A stretch of 64,000 bases of DNA from Bacteroidia bacterium (GTDB lineage Bacteria; Bacteroidota; Bacteroidia; J057): contig JAWKNO010000002.1 in NCBI GenBank assembly GCA_041391665.1, positions 62,001 to 126,000 on the forward strand. Reading direction: 5' to 3'. Shown piece by piece: positions 40,875 through 48,508 of the stretch. The notes below the pieces were generated by a model that saw only the letters and a program-made list of their open reading frames with translations, made no database searches and had not been told where the DNA came from. Position 1 is the first letter of the stretch. Every line of letters starts with the position of its first letter. The position numbers and the translations under genes are program-made.

Positions 40875-41576
40875 TCATTTCTCCACTGCCACCAGCGGAC
40901 GGATTACTTCAGTCCAGAGTTCATAACCAGTGGCATTCATATGGAGACTGTCCTGGACAAAAATATCACTTCGGACTACCCCATCAGCTTTGAGCATCGG
41001 CGACACGACATCTACGTAGGTCAGGTCGTCATTGGCTTCGCAGTAAGCTTTGACAAGCGCATTGGTTTGGCTGGCTTTTTCAAATAGATTTTTTCTGGCG
41101 ACAGAAGGTTTGATAGAAATAAAGTAAAGATTTGTACCCGGAATATGCTCTTTTGCCAGGTGGTGAAACTCCTGAAATGTGCGGAACATGGAATCAGGCG
41201 TAACAGCCTCAGAAGTAATATCGTTGTCGCCTTCATAAATAAATACCGCCTTCGGCTTATAGGGCCATACGATGCGGTCGGCATAGTGGATCAGTTCGGG
41301 CATAGTCGAACCTCCAAACCCTCTGTTGATCACCTGGGCAGGTGCGAGGTCTTCGGACAGGGTCGTCCATTTTCGGATGCTCGAACTCCCGGTAAAGACA
41401 ATCACATCAGCTGGTACAGGATGCGCCTGGTCTTCGGTTTCAAACGCAGCGATATCCTCCGCGAAGCGGAAGGCGGGTTTGGATTCAGGTTCCTGAACGT
41501 CTGTGGTTTGTTCTTCTTTTACAGCCTGACAGGCGAGGAGAGAAACAAAAAGTGCGAGTAAGGATAGTTTTTTCAT
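40875..41576 (-). CDS. SGNH/GDSL-family hydrolase lipoprotein
   Basis: The start at ATG 41576 gives a lipoprotein signal (MKKLSLLALFVSLLAC, Cys16); the frame is open to 41633. The 233-residue product has the SGNH blocks: VFTGSSSIRKW (catalytic Ser and block I), the Gly of INRGFGGST, GDNDI (block III Asn) and DSLHMNATGY (catalytic Asp/His). These enzymes are esterases or deacetylases acting on lipids or glycans. It resembles the PAF-acetylhydrolase-like subgroup. It may be co-transcribed with the upstream lipoprotein gene (77-bp gap). Confidence 0.88.
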   Translation of the reverse strand: MKKLSLLALFVSLLACQAVKEEQTTDVQEPESKPAFRFAEDIAAFETEDQAHPVPADVIVFTGSSSIRKWTTLSEDLAPAQVINRGFGGSTMPELIHYADRIVWPYKPKAVFIYEGDNDITSEAVTPDSMFRTFQEFHHLAKEHIPGTNLYFISIKPSVARKNLFEKASQTNALVKAYCEANDDLTYVDVVSPMLKADGVVRSDIFVQDSLHMNATGYELWTEVIRPLVAVEK

Positions 41577-41653
41577 ATAAGCTATTTGCAGGGCGAAACA
41601 GAGTGGATCAGCGGGTGAAGATCTTCCACCCATTTAGTCTGAAAATGGCTCTT

Positions 41654-42118
41654 TCACCGTCTGATTTCCAGCCGGTCCATGAGCGCATCGTACTCAGCAA
41701 CAAAGGTTTTGTCGTAAGCGATCCTGCTTCGGAAGGCAGGTTCCAGCCGCCGCAGCTTTGCGGCGAAGGGTTGAGTGCGGAGTTTCATGACAAAAATCAT
41801 TTTTTCTTCGTCATCTATATTTTTCTGCCATTTGTCAAACTCGTCGGTGAGGGCATCCAGGGCAAATTCATTGTCGGCAGCGAAATCCCGGAAATGGGTC
41901 ATCGCGTCCTGATCGGTATCTATTGCTGCACATTCCTCCAGCAGCAGGGCAATCTTTTCTGCCATTCGCAGGTATTTATTTCCTACATAAATATCACTGG
42001 ATGAAAGCAGGTCCAACTCTGTACGGGCTTCCGGGCTATTGGCACCCTTTCCGGGATTGCCACAACTCCAGACTCCAGCCAAAAAGATTATGGTTAGCCC
42101 AAACGTAATTCTCCGCAT
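41654..42118 (-). CDS. Small helical lipoprotein of unknown function
   Basis: The 154-residue product has a lipoprotein signal (MRRITFGLTIIFLAGVWSC, Cys19). The mature part is almost entirely charged helix (about 35-150), with heptad-like runs such as KYLRMAEKIALLLEECA and DEFDKWQKNIDDEEKMIFVMK. I recognise no family. A periplasmic helical bundle or adaptor is the most that can be said. It precedes the SGNH lipoprotein gene on the same strand and faces the cyclophilin gene across a 104-bp divergent gap. Confidence 0.7.
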   Translation of the reverse strand: MRRITFGLTIIFLAGVWSCGNPGKGANSPEARTELDLLSSSDIYVGNKYLRMAEKIALLLEECAAIDTDQDAMTHFRDFAADNEFALDALTDEFDKWQKNIDDEEKMIFVMKLRTQPFAAKLRRLEPAFRSRIAYDKTFVAEYDALMDRLEIRR

Positions 42119-42222
42119 ACTCCTTTTTCTTTTTTACGTAGGGAAATATACGATTGTATGTTTTCTTAACCATGGGTTTTTGATATTTTCACGCCTGAAT
42201 TAGTAATTGAAACCCAAAACCC

Positions 42223-42867
42223 ATGCAAAACTCCTGGAAATTTATCTTTTTTTGTCTCCTGGCGATGCCGATCTTAATTTTTGCTCAGGAAAAAAAACAA
42301 AAACCTTCGAAGAAAGACTATGTCTTCCAGATTTCTACCCGACTGGGGGATATGTTTCTTGTGCTTTACGACGAAACCCCGGCGCATAAGGCTAATTTTC
42401 TGAAACTCACGGAAGAAAAGTTTTTTGATAGCACGGCTTTTCACAGAGTGATTAAAAATTTTATGATCCAGGGTGGGGACCCCAACTCCAAACCCGGGGG
42501 CGATAATTCCAAAGTGGGGATGGGCGGTACATCATATACGGTTCCGGCTGAGTTTGTAAGTAAATATAAACATGTAAAAGGTGCGCTGGCAGCCGCCCGT
42601 CAGCCTGACCAGGTTAATCCCAAACGCGAGTCCAGCGGCAGTCAGTTTTATATCGTTCACGATCCCAGCCGCTGTAAACACCTCGATGGGCAATATACAG
42701 TATTTGGACAGGTAATTCAGGGACTGGATGTGGTGGATAAAATCGCCGAAGTGCCTGTCAATCGCAGAGGTGATATGCCGCTGGAGGCTGTATATATGAC
42801 AGTTTCAGCAGAAAAAATGTCTAAAAAGAAAATTGCGAAAATCTACGGGTACGAATATCCGGAATAG
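42223..42867 (+). CDS. Exported cyclophilin-type peptidyl-prolyl cis-trans isomerase
   Basis: The 214-residue product has a signal peptide (MQNSWKFIFFCLLAMPILIFAQ) and a cyclophilin domain: TAFHRVIKNFMIQGGDPNSKPGGD contains the catalytic Arg, followed by GALAAARQPDQVNPKRESSGSQFYIVHDP and TVFGQVIQGLDVVDKIAEVP. Such proteins speed proline isomerisation in proteins folding in the periplasm. The small inserted loop (QPDQVNPKRES) is common in Bacteroidota members. It converges with recN, whose stop is 3 bp away. Confidence 0.93.
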   Translation: MQNSWKFIFFCLLAMPILIFAQEKKQKPSKKDYVFQISTRLGDMFLVLYDETPAHKANFLKLTEEKFFDSTAFHRVIKNFMIQGGDPNSKPGGDNSKVGMGGTSYTVPAEFVSKYKHVKGALAAARQPDQVNPKRESSGSQFYIVHDPSRCKHLDGQYTVFGQVIQGLDVVDKIAEVPVNRRGDMPLEAVYMTVSAEKMSKKKIAKIYGYEYPE

Positions 42868-42870
42868 CAC

Positions 42871-44577
42871 CTAATCTTGGGTACGGATAAGTTCCCGGGC
42901 GTTTTGCAAGGCGGTTTCTGACACCTTATCTCCACTAATCATTTTTGCCAGTTCGTTGATACGCTCCTCATGGTTGAGGCGGGTAACGGTGGAGGTGGTG
43001 GTATCGCCTTTGATTTCTTTGGAAATCTGGAAATGCTGGTCGCCTTTGCCTGCGATCTGGGGCAGGTGAGTAATGGATAATATCTGAAAACGTTTCGACA
43101 GCCTGTGCATGACTTCTCCCACTTTATGGGCGATTTCTCCGCTGATCCCTGCGTCGATTTCATCAAAAATCAATACCGGAGATTCGGATTTGTCTGCTAA
43201 TGCGGCTTTTAATGCCAGCATAACCCGGGAAACTTCCCCACCGGACGCAATCTGGGCGAGTGGTCCCGCCGGCATGCCGGGGTTGGTTTGAAGCATAAAC
43301 CATACTTTATTGATGCCTCCCGGACTTGCTTTCAGGGTTTCTCCTTCCACGACCAACTCGCCATCTGCGGAGCGATTGCGCTCGATGACAATTTCAAAGC
43401 GGGACTTTTCGAACCCAACTTCTTTGAGTAAACTGAAAATCTGTGTTTCCAACGGAGCTTTCGCTGCCATTCTTGCACTTTCGATTTTCAATCCGGTTTC
43501 TATCAGGCTGGCATGGATTTTTTTTAGTGTCAGTTTTTTCTGGGAAATGGTCGATTCGAGCGAGCCAAATTCTTCGATTTTCGCTTCAAATTCGCGGTAT
43601 TTTTGTACAAGTTCAGCGCCGTTGCGGGCGTTGTAACGGAGTTTGAATTTGTGATAGATTGCCAGTCGCTCTTCAATGAATGCGAGTCTTTCGGGATCTG
43701 ACTCTGTGGTCTCGAGTAAATCCTGAAACGTGAAAGAAGATTCTTTGAGCGTATTAAGGACGTCGAGCAGGCGTTCGACTTCTTCTCCGATGGCGGTACT
43801 CACAGAGCGAATTTTGCGCAGCGGTTCCATTCCTTCGCTCAATTGGTTGTAAAGCGAAAGCTCCTGGTTGTAGAGGAGCTCGATGGCTCCGCCCAATGCG
43901 TCGCGCACTTCTTCGGCGTGCTGAAGGAGGTTGAGTTCTTGTTCGAGTTTTTCTTCTTCGTCTTCCTGAATACCGGCTGATTCGAGCTCTTTGGCCTGAA
44001 ACTGGTAATAGTCAAGTTGTTGTTTGGCCAGTTGTTCTTTCGCTTCCAGTTCTCTGATTTCGCGTTGCAAAGACTGACTTTCCCGTAGTTTGGCGGCAAA
44101 ATCTACCGTCAAAGGCTCACAGCCTGCATAGGCATCTACCAGTTCCATTTGTCTGTCAGGAGAAAGGAGAGAATAGCTTTCATTTTGGCTGTGGAGGTCA
44201 ATAAGCACAGCGCTTACATCGCGAAGCGTCTGAAGCGAAACCGGGGTATCGTTGATAAAAGCGCGGGATTTTCCGTTTGGGCGTATTTCCCTTCGGATGA
44301 GCACTTCATCATCTTCGAGATCAAATTCATCATTTCCCCTCAGCTGTTGGCAGATAAAAGGGCTGAGATGGACAAAACGGGCTTCCACGATACATTTGTC
44401 GTCTGTGCGGAAGACTACAGAATTATCGGCGCGTTTACCATTAATCAAACCCAGCGCTCCAATCAGAAGCGATTTACCCGCACCGGTTTCCCCCGTAAGA
44501 ATATTCAACCCTGCGGGAAAATCGACATGGGTTTCCGTAAACAATGCATAATTCCTGATATACAAATGTTTGAGCAT
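42871..44577 (-). CDS. recN: DNA repair protein RecN
   Basis: The 568-residue product is a full-length SMC-like RecN. Walker A is GETGAGKS (about 31-38), there is a central coiled coil (about 155-370), and the C-terminal head domain has the signature ASGGEVSRVMLALKAA and Walker B PVLIFDEIDAGISG. The D-loop/His part follows (SITHLPQIAGKGD). RecN works early in double-strand break repair, tethering DNA ends and aiding RecA. It is monocistronic here, between cyclophilin (convergent) and lpd (divergent). Confidence 0.96.
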   Translation of the reverse strand: MLKHLYIRNYALFTETHVDFPAGLNILTGETGAGKSLLIGALGLINGKRADNSVVFRTDDKCIVEARFVHLSPFICQQLRGNDEFDLEDDEVLIRREIRPNGKSRAFINDTPVSLQTLRDVSAVLIDLHSQNESYSLLSPDRQMELVDAYAGCEPLTVDFAAKLRESQSLQREIRELEAKEQLAKQQLDYYQFQAKELESAGIQEDEEEKLEQELNLLQHAEEVRDALGGAIELLYNQELSLYNQLSEGMEPLRKIRSVSTAIGEEVERLLDVLNTLKESSFTFQDLLETTESDPERLAFIEERLAIYHKFKLRYNARNGAELVQKYREFEAKIEEFGSLESTISQKKLTLKKIHASLIETGLKIESARMAAKAPLETQIFSLLKEVGFEKSRFEIVIERNRSADGELVVEGETLKASPGGINKVWFMLQTNPGMPAGPLAQIASGGEVSRVMLALKAALADKSESPVLIFDEIDAGISGEIAHKVGEVMHRLSKRFQILSITHLPQIAGKGDQHFQISKEIKGDTTTSTVTRLNHEERINELAKMISGDKVSETALQNARELIRTQD

Positions 44578-44616
44578 ACAGAAGCAATTGATGGCCTAAA
44601 GGTAGTAAACCCGTGC

Positions 44617-44645
44617 TTGTCAATCCAACATTTTTCCTAACTTTG
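44617..44645 (+). promoter_or_regulatory. Promoter of lpd
   Basis: TTG (44617-44619), 18 bp, then TAACTTTG (44638-44645), a perfect TAnnTTTG. It lies 29 bp before the lpd ATG. The -33 element overlaps the upstream region of the divergent recN gene. Confidence 0.55.
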
Positions 44646-44674
44646 CCCGCTGGAACAAAAGGATAATTAGAAAT

Positions 44675-46069
44675 ATGGCAAATAGTTATGATCTTATCGT
44701 TATTGGGAGTGGCCCCGGCGGTTATGTAGCTGCGATTCGGGCATCCCAGTTGGGCATGAAAGTCGCCGTTGTAGAGCGTGAATCGCTCGGCGGTATTTGT
44801 CTGAATTGGGGTTGTATCCCCACCAAAGCGCTGCTAAAAAGTGCAGAAGTGATGAATTATCTGCACCATGCAGAAGAGTATGGCCTGAAAGCAGAGAAAG
44901 TCAGCCACAACTTTGACGCAGTGGTAAAAAGAAGTCGCGGGGTTGCCGATGGCATGAGTAAAGGGGTGAATTTCCTCCTTCGCAAAAATAAAGTGGATGT
45001 CCTCACCGGAAATGGCCGGCTGACGGTTGATAAAAAAGTCGAAGTAACGGATGCGGCCGGTAAAACTACTCCTTACACAGCAACCCATATCATTCTTGCT
45101 ACAGGTGCTCGTTCTCGCAACCTGCCGGCGATGCCGCTGGATGGCAAAAAAATCATTGGCTACCGCGAAGCCATGACCCTGCCCAAACAACCCAAGAAGA
45201 TGATTGTGGTTGGCTCCGGTGCTATCGGTATGGAGTTCGCTTTCTTTTATCACTCCATGGGCACCGAAGTTACGGTCGTCGAGTTTATGGATCGTATCCT
45301 TCCCCGTGAAGACAGTGAAGTTTCTGTGCTGATGGAGCGTATCTATAAAAAAGCCGGTTACAATATCATGACCAGCGCGGAGGTAACTTCTGTAGATACC
45401 TCTGGAAAAGGTGTGGTTGCTACAGTCAAAACCAAAAAAGGCGAAGAAAAAATTGAGGCAGATGTATTGCTTTCTGCTGTGGGTATCACTGCGAATATCG
45501 AAAAACTCGGCCTCGAAGACCTCGGTATTAAAACCGATCGCGGGCTGGTTGTGGTAGATGAGTATTACCGCACCAATGTAGCTAATATCTACGCGATCGG
45601 AGATATGATCCCCGGAGCGGCACTGGCTCACGTGGCTTCGCATGAGGGGATAATTTGTGTGGAAAAAATTGCCGGCATGCATGTCGAACCGATGGATCCC
45701 AACAATATCCCCAACTGTACCTATTGCCAGCCGGAAGTTGCTTCTGTAGGTTATACCGAGCAAGGCGCCAAAGATGCCGGTTACGAAATAAAAGTTGGTA
45801 AATTTCCTTTCTCCGCTTCCGGAAAAGCCTCTGCTTCAGGCAAAAAAGATGGTTTTGTGAAAGTGATATTTGACGCGAAATATGGCGAATTCCTCGGCGC
45901 ACACATGGTGGGTGCAGGCGTGACCGACATGATCGCAGAGGTCGTTGTAGCACGCAAACTCGAAACTACCGGCCACGAAATTATTAAAGCTGTTCACCCG
46001 CATCCGACGATGTCAGAAGCGGTAATGGAAGCAGCAGCTGCAGCTTATGATGAAGTGATTCATTTGTAG
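44675..46069 (+). CDS. lpdA: Dihydrolipoyl dehydrogenase
   Basis: The 464-residue product has the FAD-binding GSGPGG (about 12-17), the redox-active disulfide GGICLNWGCIPTKAL (cysteines about 41 and 46), the NAD-binding GSGAIGMEFA, and the C-terminal catalytic HPHPTMSEA with the His-Glu pair on the interface. This is the E3 subunit of pyruvate and 2-oxoglutarate dehydrogenase and of glycine cleavage. E1/E2 genes are not adjacent, so this is probably the shared E3. A clear terminator follows 20 bp downstream. Confidence 0.96.
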   Translation: MANSYDLIVIGSGPGGYVAAIRASQLGMKVAVVERESLGGICLNWGCIPTKALLKSAEVMNYLHHAEEYGLKAEKVSHNFDAVVKRSRGVADGMSKGVNFLLRKNKVDVLTGNGRLTVDKKVEVTDAAGKTTPYTATHIILATGARSRNLPAMPLDGKKIIGYREAMTLPKQPKKMIVVGSGAIGMEFAFFYHSMGTEVTVVEFMDRILPREDSEVSVLMERIYKKAGYNIMTSAEVTSVDTSGKGVVATVKTKKGEEKIEADVLLSAVGITANIEKLGLEDLGIKTDRGLVVVDEYYRTNVANIYAIGDMIPGAALAHVASHEGIICVEKIAGMHVEPMDPNNIPNCTYCQPEVASVGYTEQGAKDAGYEIKVGKFPFSASGKASASGKKDGFVKVIFDAKYGEFLGAHMVGAGVTDMIAEVVVARKLETTGHEIIKAVHPHPTMSEAVMEAAAAAYDEVIHL

Positions 46070-46089
46070 CAGGGCTGAATTTTTCTTAG

Positions 46090-46129
46090 CTGCGCTTTCA
46101 TAGAAACCCTATGGAAGCGCAGTTTTTTT
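46090..46129 (+). terminator. Intrinsic terminator after lpd
   Basis: CTGCGCTTTCATAG (from 46090) pairs with CTATGGAAGCGCAG (to 46122), apart from one T/G position, around a short loop and is followed by seven T (46123-46129). It is a strong plus-strand terminator. Confidence 0.88.
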
Positions 46130-46244
46130 ATTGGATTTTTTCGTGGGACTTTACCTCAGATTCAGGTGCCTGGTTGTAAAAGTAAAGTTGAACTTTAGAT
46201 TTACAACGTAAATTTAAAAAACTCTCTTCCGACCGGACTCCTAC

Positions 46245-46284
46245 TGTTCCATCCTGAAACACCTTTTTGTTTCAACCTGAAACA
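46245..46284 (+). promoter_or_regulatory. Two tandem 17-bp palindromes, probable NtrC-type enhancer sites
   Basis: TGTTCCATCCTGAAACA (46245-46261) and TGTTTCAACCTGAAACA (46268-46284) are two near-identical dyads of the form TGTTyCA-N3-TGAAACA, centred 23 bp apart. They sit about 95-120 bp upstream of the start point expected from the sigma-54 promoter at 46347. This is the normal place for dimers of a sigma-54 activator. The rest of the 341-bp gap (46070-46410) holds only the lpd terminator and this promoter. Confidence 0.65.
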
Positions 46285-46346
46285 TTTTATATTCTATTCC
46301 TAAAGCTGTAATTTGTAATGCATTCATATACAAATCATTACTTTCG

Positions 46347-46361
46347 TGGAACATTTGTTGC
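46347..46361 (+). promoter_or_regulatory. Sigma-54 (-24/-12) promoter of the ABC ATPase gene
   Basis: TGGAAC-N5-TTGC (TGGAACATTTGTTGC) matches the sigma-54 consensus TGGCAC-N5-TTGC at all but one base and has the obligatory GG and GC with exact 10-bp spacing. Transcription should start near 46373, giving a leader of about 38 nt. Confidence 0.65.
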
Positions 46362-46410
46362 GGCATTTTTTGTTTCTACGCCGCATATATAATCTGTTAT
46401 CTATCCTGAT

Positions 46411-47103
46411 ATGATCCAGCTATCTAATCTTTCTCTGTATTACAAATCGGGTATGCAAAAGACCTATGTCCTTCGCAATATCAACCTGGAAATCAAAGAA
46501 GGAGAATTTGTCACCATCATGGGCCCCAGCGGGGCGGGAAAATCTACGCTCCTCAATATCATGGGTATGCTCGAACAGCCTTCTGAAGGGGAGTATTATT
46601 TCCGGGATATGGCTACGCACAAACTGGGCGAAAGGCAAAAGTCGGAAATTCACAAACATCATATTGGTTTTGTATTTCAGGCATACCATCTGATTGACGA
46701 ACTGACGGTCTATGAAAATATTGAAACGCCTCTTTTGTACAAAAAGATCAAATCGGGAGAGCGGAAAAGTATGGTAGCCGAAATGCTGGACAGGTTTCAG
46801 ATGGTGGCAAAAAAAGATTTATTCCCGCATCAACTTTCCGGCGGACAACAGCAGGTGGTAGGCGTGGCCCGGGCGATAATTGGAAAACCAGATTTGTTGC
46901 TGGCCGATGAGCCTACCGGCAATCTTCATACCCGTCAGGGAGAAGAAATTATGGAATTGTTTCGTCAACTCAATCAGGAAGGTATTACCATCATTCAGGT
47001 TACGCACTCTGAAAAAAATGCCACGTACGGCAGCCGCATAATCCGGCTTTCTGATGGCTGGATCGATTCCGATGAGAAAATTTCAACTTCCATAGGAAAA
47101 TGA
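46411..47103 (+). CDS. MacB/LolD-type ABC transporter ATPase without adjacent permease
   Basis: The 230-residue product has Walker A GPSGAGKST (about 38-46), Q-loop VFQAYHL, signature LSGGQQQVVGVARA, Walker B LLLADEPTGNLH and the switch His in QVTHSEKN. It belongs to the Bacteroidota clade with GNLH in place of GNLD in the D-loop. Members of this clade power FtsX-like permeases and are often controlled by sigma-54 activators. Consistent with that, a sigma-54 promoter with tandem upstream palindromes precedes it. No permease gene is near; the next gene is a ClC channel 58 bp downstream, so the ATPase must pair with distant subunits. Confidence 0.9.
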   Translation: MIQLSNLSLYYKSGMQKTYVLRNINLEIKEGEFVTIMGPSGAGKSTLLNIMGMLEQPSEGEYYFRDMATHKLGERQKSEIHKHHIGFVFQAYHLIDELTVYENIETPLLYKKIKSGERKSMVAEMLDRFQMVAKKDLFPHQLSGGQQQVVGVARAIIGKPDLLLADEPTGNLHTRQGEEIMELFRQLNQEGITIIQVTHSEKNATYGSRIIRLSDGWIDSDEKISTSIGK

Positions 47104-47161
47104 TCATATTTTAGCCTTAAAAGATGAATTCCCCCTAAAAAATCTTCATCTTTGCCACGAC

Positions 47162-48505
47162 ATGTGGACTAAACTGACGAATACAACCAGGTGGATATTG
47201 GATTTTCTTCGTAGCTTTTTGAGCAAGCGACAATACGACGAGTCCTTTATCAACGCAAGCCTCAGATCGCTGCCTTTCGTGGCAGGCGCTATTCTAACCG
47301 CCGCCGCCGCAGTGTTATACGCTCAGATTTTTAATGTAATAGAAGTCTTGTTACATTCGATCAAGACGAATGTACCTTGGCTGTTTTTCATTATTACGCC
47401 CATTGCATTAGTGACTGCCTGGTGGATCGTACAGAAATATTCGAAAGCCGCAGCCGGTAGTGGTATTCCGCAGGTTATGGCTGCCCTTAATTCCAAACGC
47501 GATACAAAAAAAATTCCGGCAGGATATCTTCTGGGGCGAAAAGCGTTTTTAACGAAGATTGTCAGCAGCGTTGTCGCCCTGCTCGGCGGCGCAGTAATCG
47601 GCAGGGAGGGGCCAACTATTCAGGTCAGCAGTTCAATCTTTTTTATGATTCATCAGATTCTTCCAAAAGACTGGCCCAAAGTTGACCGATCCCGTATGCT
47701 GATAGCGGGAGCTTCTGCCGGACTTGCGGCTGCCTTTAATACTCCCCTCGGCGGAATTGTATTTGCCGTGGAAGAGCTGGCCAAGTCACATCTCAATTCT
47801 TTTAAATCGTCGTTGCTTTATGCCGTCATTTTTTCAGGAATGACCGCCCAATGGCTCCTGGGCCCGTACCTCTATCTCGGTTATCCCAAAATAACCGTAG
47901 GTGGGTTTAGTATGATTGGATATGTGATTTTATTTAGTGCCATTACCGGAATCGCAGGCGCTTATAAAGCCAAAATCATTCTGAAAATTGTCTATTGGAA
48001 ACGGCGGCTACAAACACCGCGTGCGCATATCATCTTTATCGTTTTGTCCGGATTTGCGCTCGCTGCAATCATTTACTTCAGTAAAGATGTCGCTTATGGC
48101 CCTGGAAAAGAAGTCATGAACCGGATCCTCTTTGAAGGGCAAAATGAAGGTTCTATCTGGCTGATCCTCAGCAGGTTTTTTGGAGCGATAATCTCTTACT
48201 GTACCGGTATTGCCGGTGGAGTATTTGCTACTTCGCTTTCTACCGGCGCTGCCATAGGCGAGCTGCTTACGGGATTGATGAATCTGGATAAAGACAATAA
48301 AGTACTGATTCTGGTATCTATGATTGGCTTTCTTACAGGCCTTACCCGATCACCCTTTACCGCATCTATCCTTGTATTGGAAATGACAGACCGTCATTCT
48401 GCGATTTTCTATTTTTTGCTTGCCGGCCAGATCGCCGCACTATCTGCCCGCCTGGTTGACAGAAAATCCATCTACGAAAGACTGGAAGGCCAGTTCCTTC
48501 ATTGA
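47162..48505 (+). CDS. ClC-family chloride channel/transporter
   Basis: The 447-residue product has about ten membrane helices and the ClC selectivity motifs: GSGIPQ (about 100-105), GREGPT with the gating Glu (about 147-152), and GIAGGVFATSLSTGAAIG. No C-terminal CBS pair is present, so it is the short bacterial type. The gating glutamate is there; a proton-coupled exchanger is therefore possible. In front of the start lies a 9-bp inverted repeat (AAAGATGAA/TTCATCTTT, 47120-47153). It converges with the sugar-kinase fusion, stops 3 bp apart. Confidence 0.92.
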   Translation: MWTKLTNTTRWILDFLRSFLSKRQYDESFINASLRSLPFVAGAILTAAAAVLYAQIFNVIEVLLHSIKTNVPWLFFIITPIALVTAWWIVQKYSKAAAGSGIPQVMAALNSKRDTKKIPAGYLLGRKAFLTKIVSSVVALLGGAVIGREGPTIQVSSSIFFMIHQILPKDWPKVDRSRMLIAGASAGLAAAFNTPLGGIVFAVEELAKSHLNSFKSSLLYAVIFSGMTAQWLLGPYLYLGYPKITVGGFSMIGYVILFSAITGIAGAYKAKIILKIVYWKRRLQTPRAHIIFIVLSGFALAAIIYFSKDVAYGPGKEVMNRILFEGQNEGSIWLILSRFFGAIISYCTGIAGGVFATSLSTGAAIGELLTGLMNLDKDNKVLILVSMIGFLTGLTRSPFTASILVLEMTDRHSAIFYFLLAGQIAALSARLVDRKSIYERLEGQFLH

Positions 48506-48508
48506 TGT

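Noticed and set aside
47120..47153. 9-bp inverted repeat before the ClC gene as a terminator
   Set aside because: The second arm is followed by GCC rather than a T-run and the loop is 16 nt, so it is a weak candidate on either strand.
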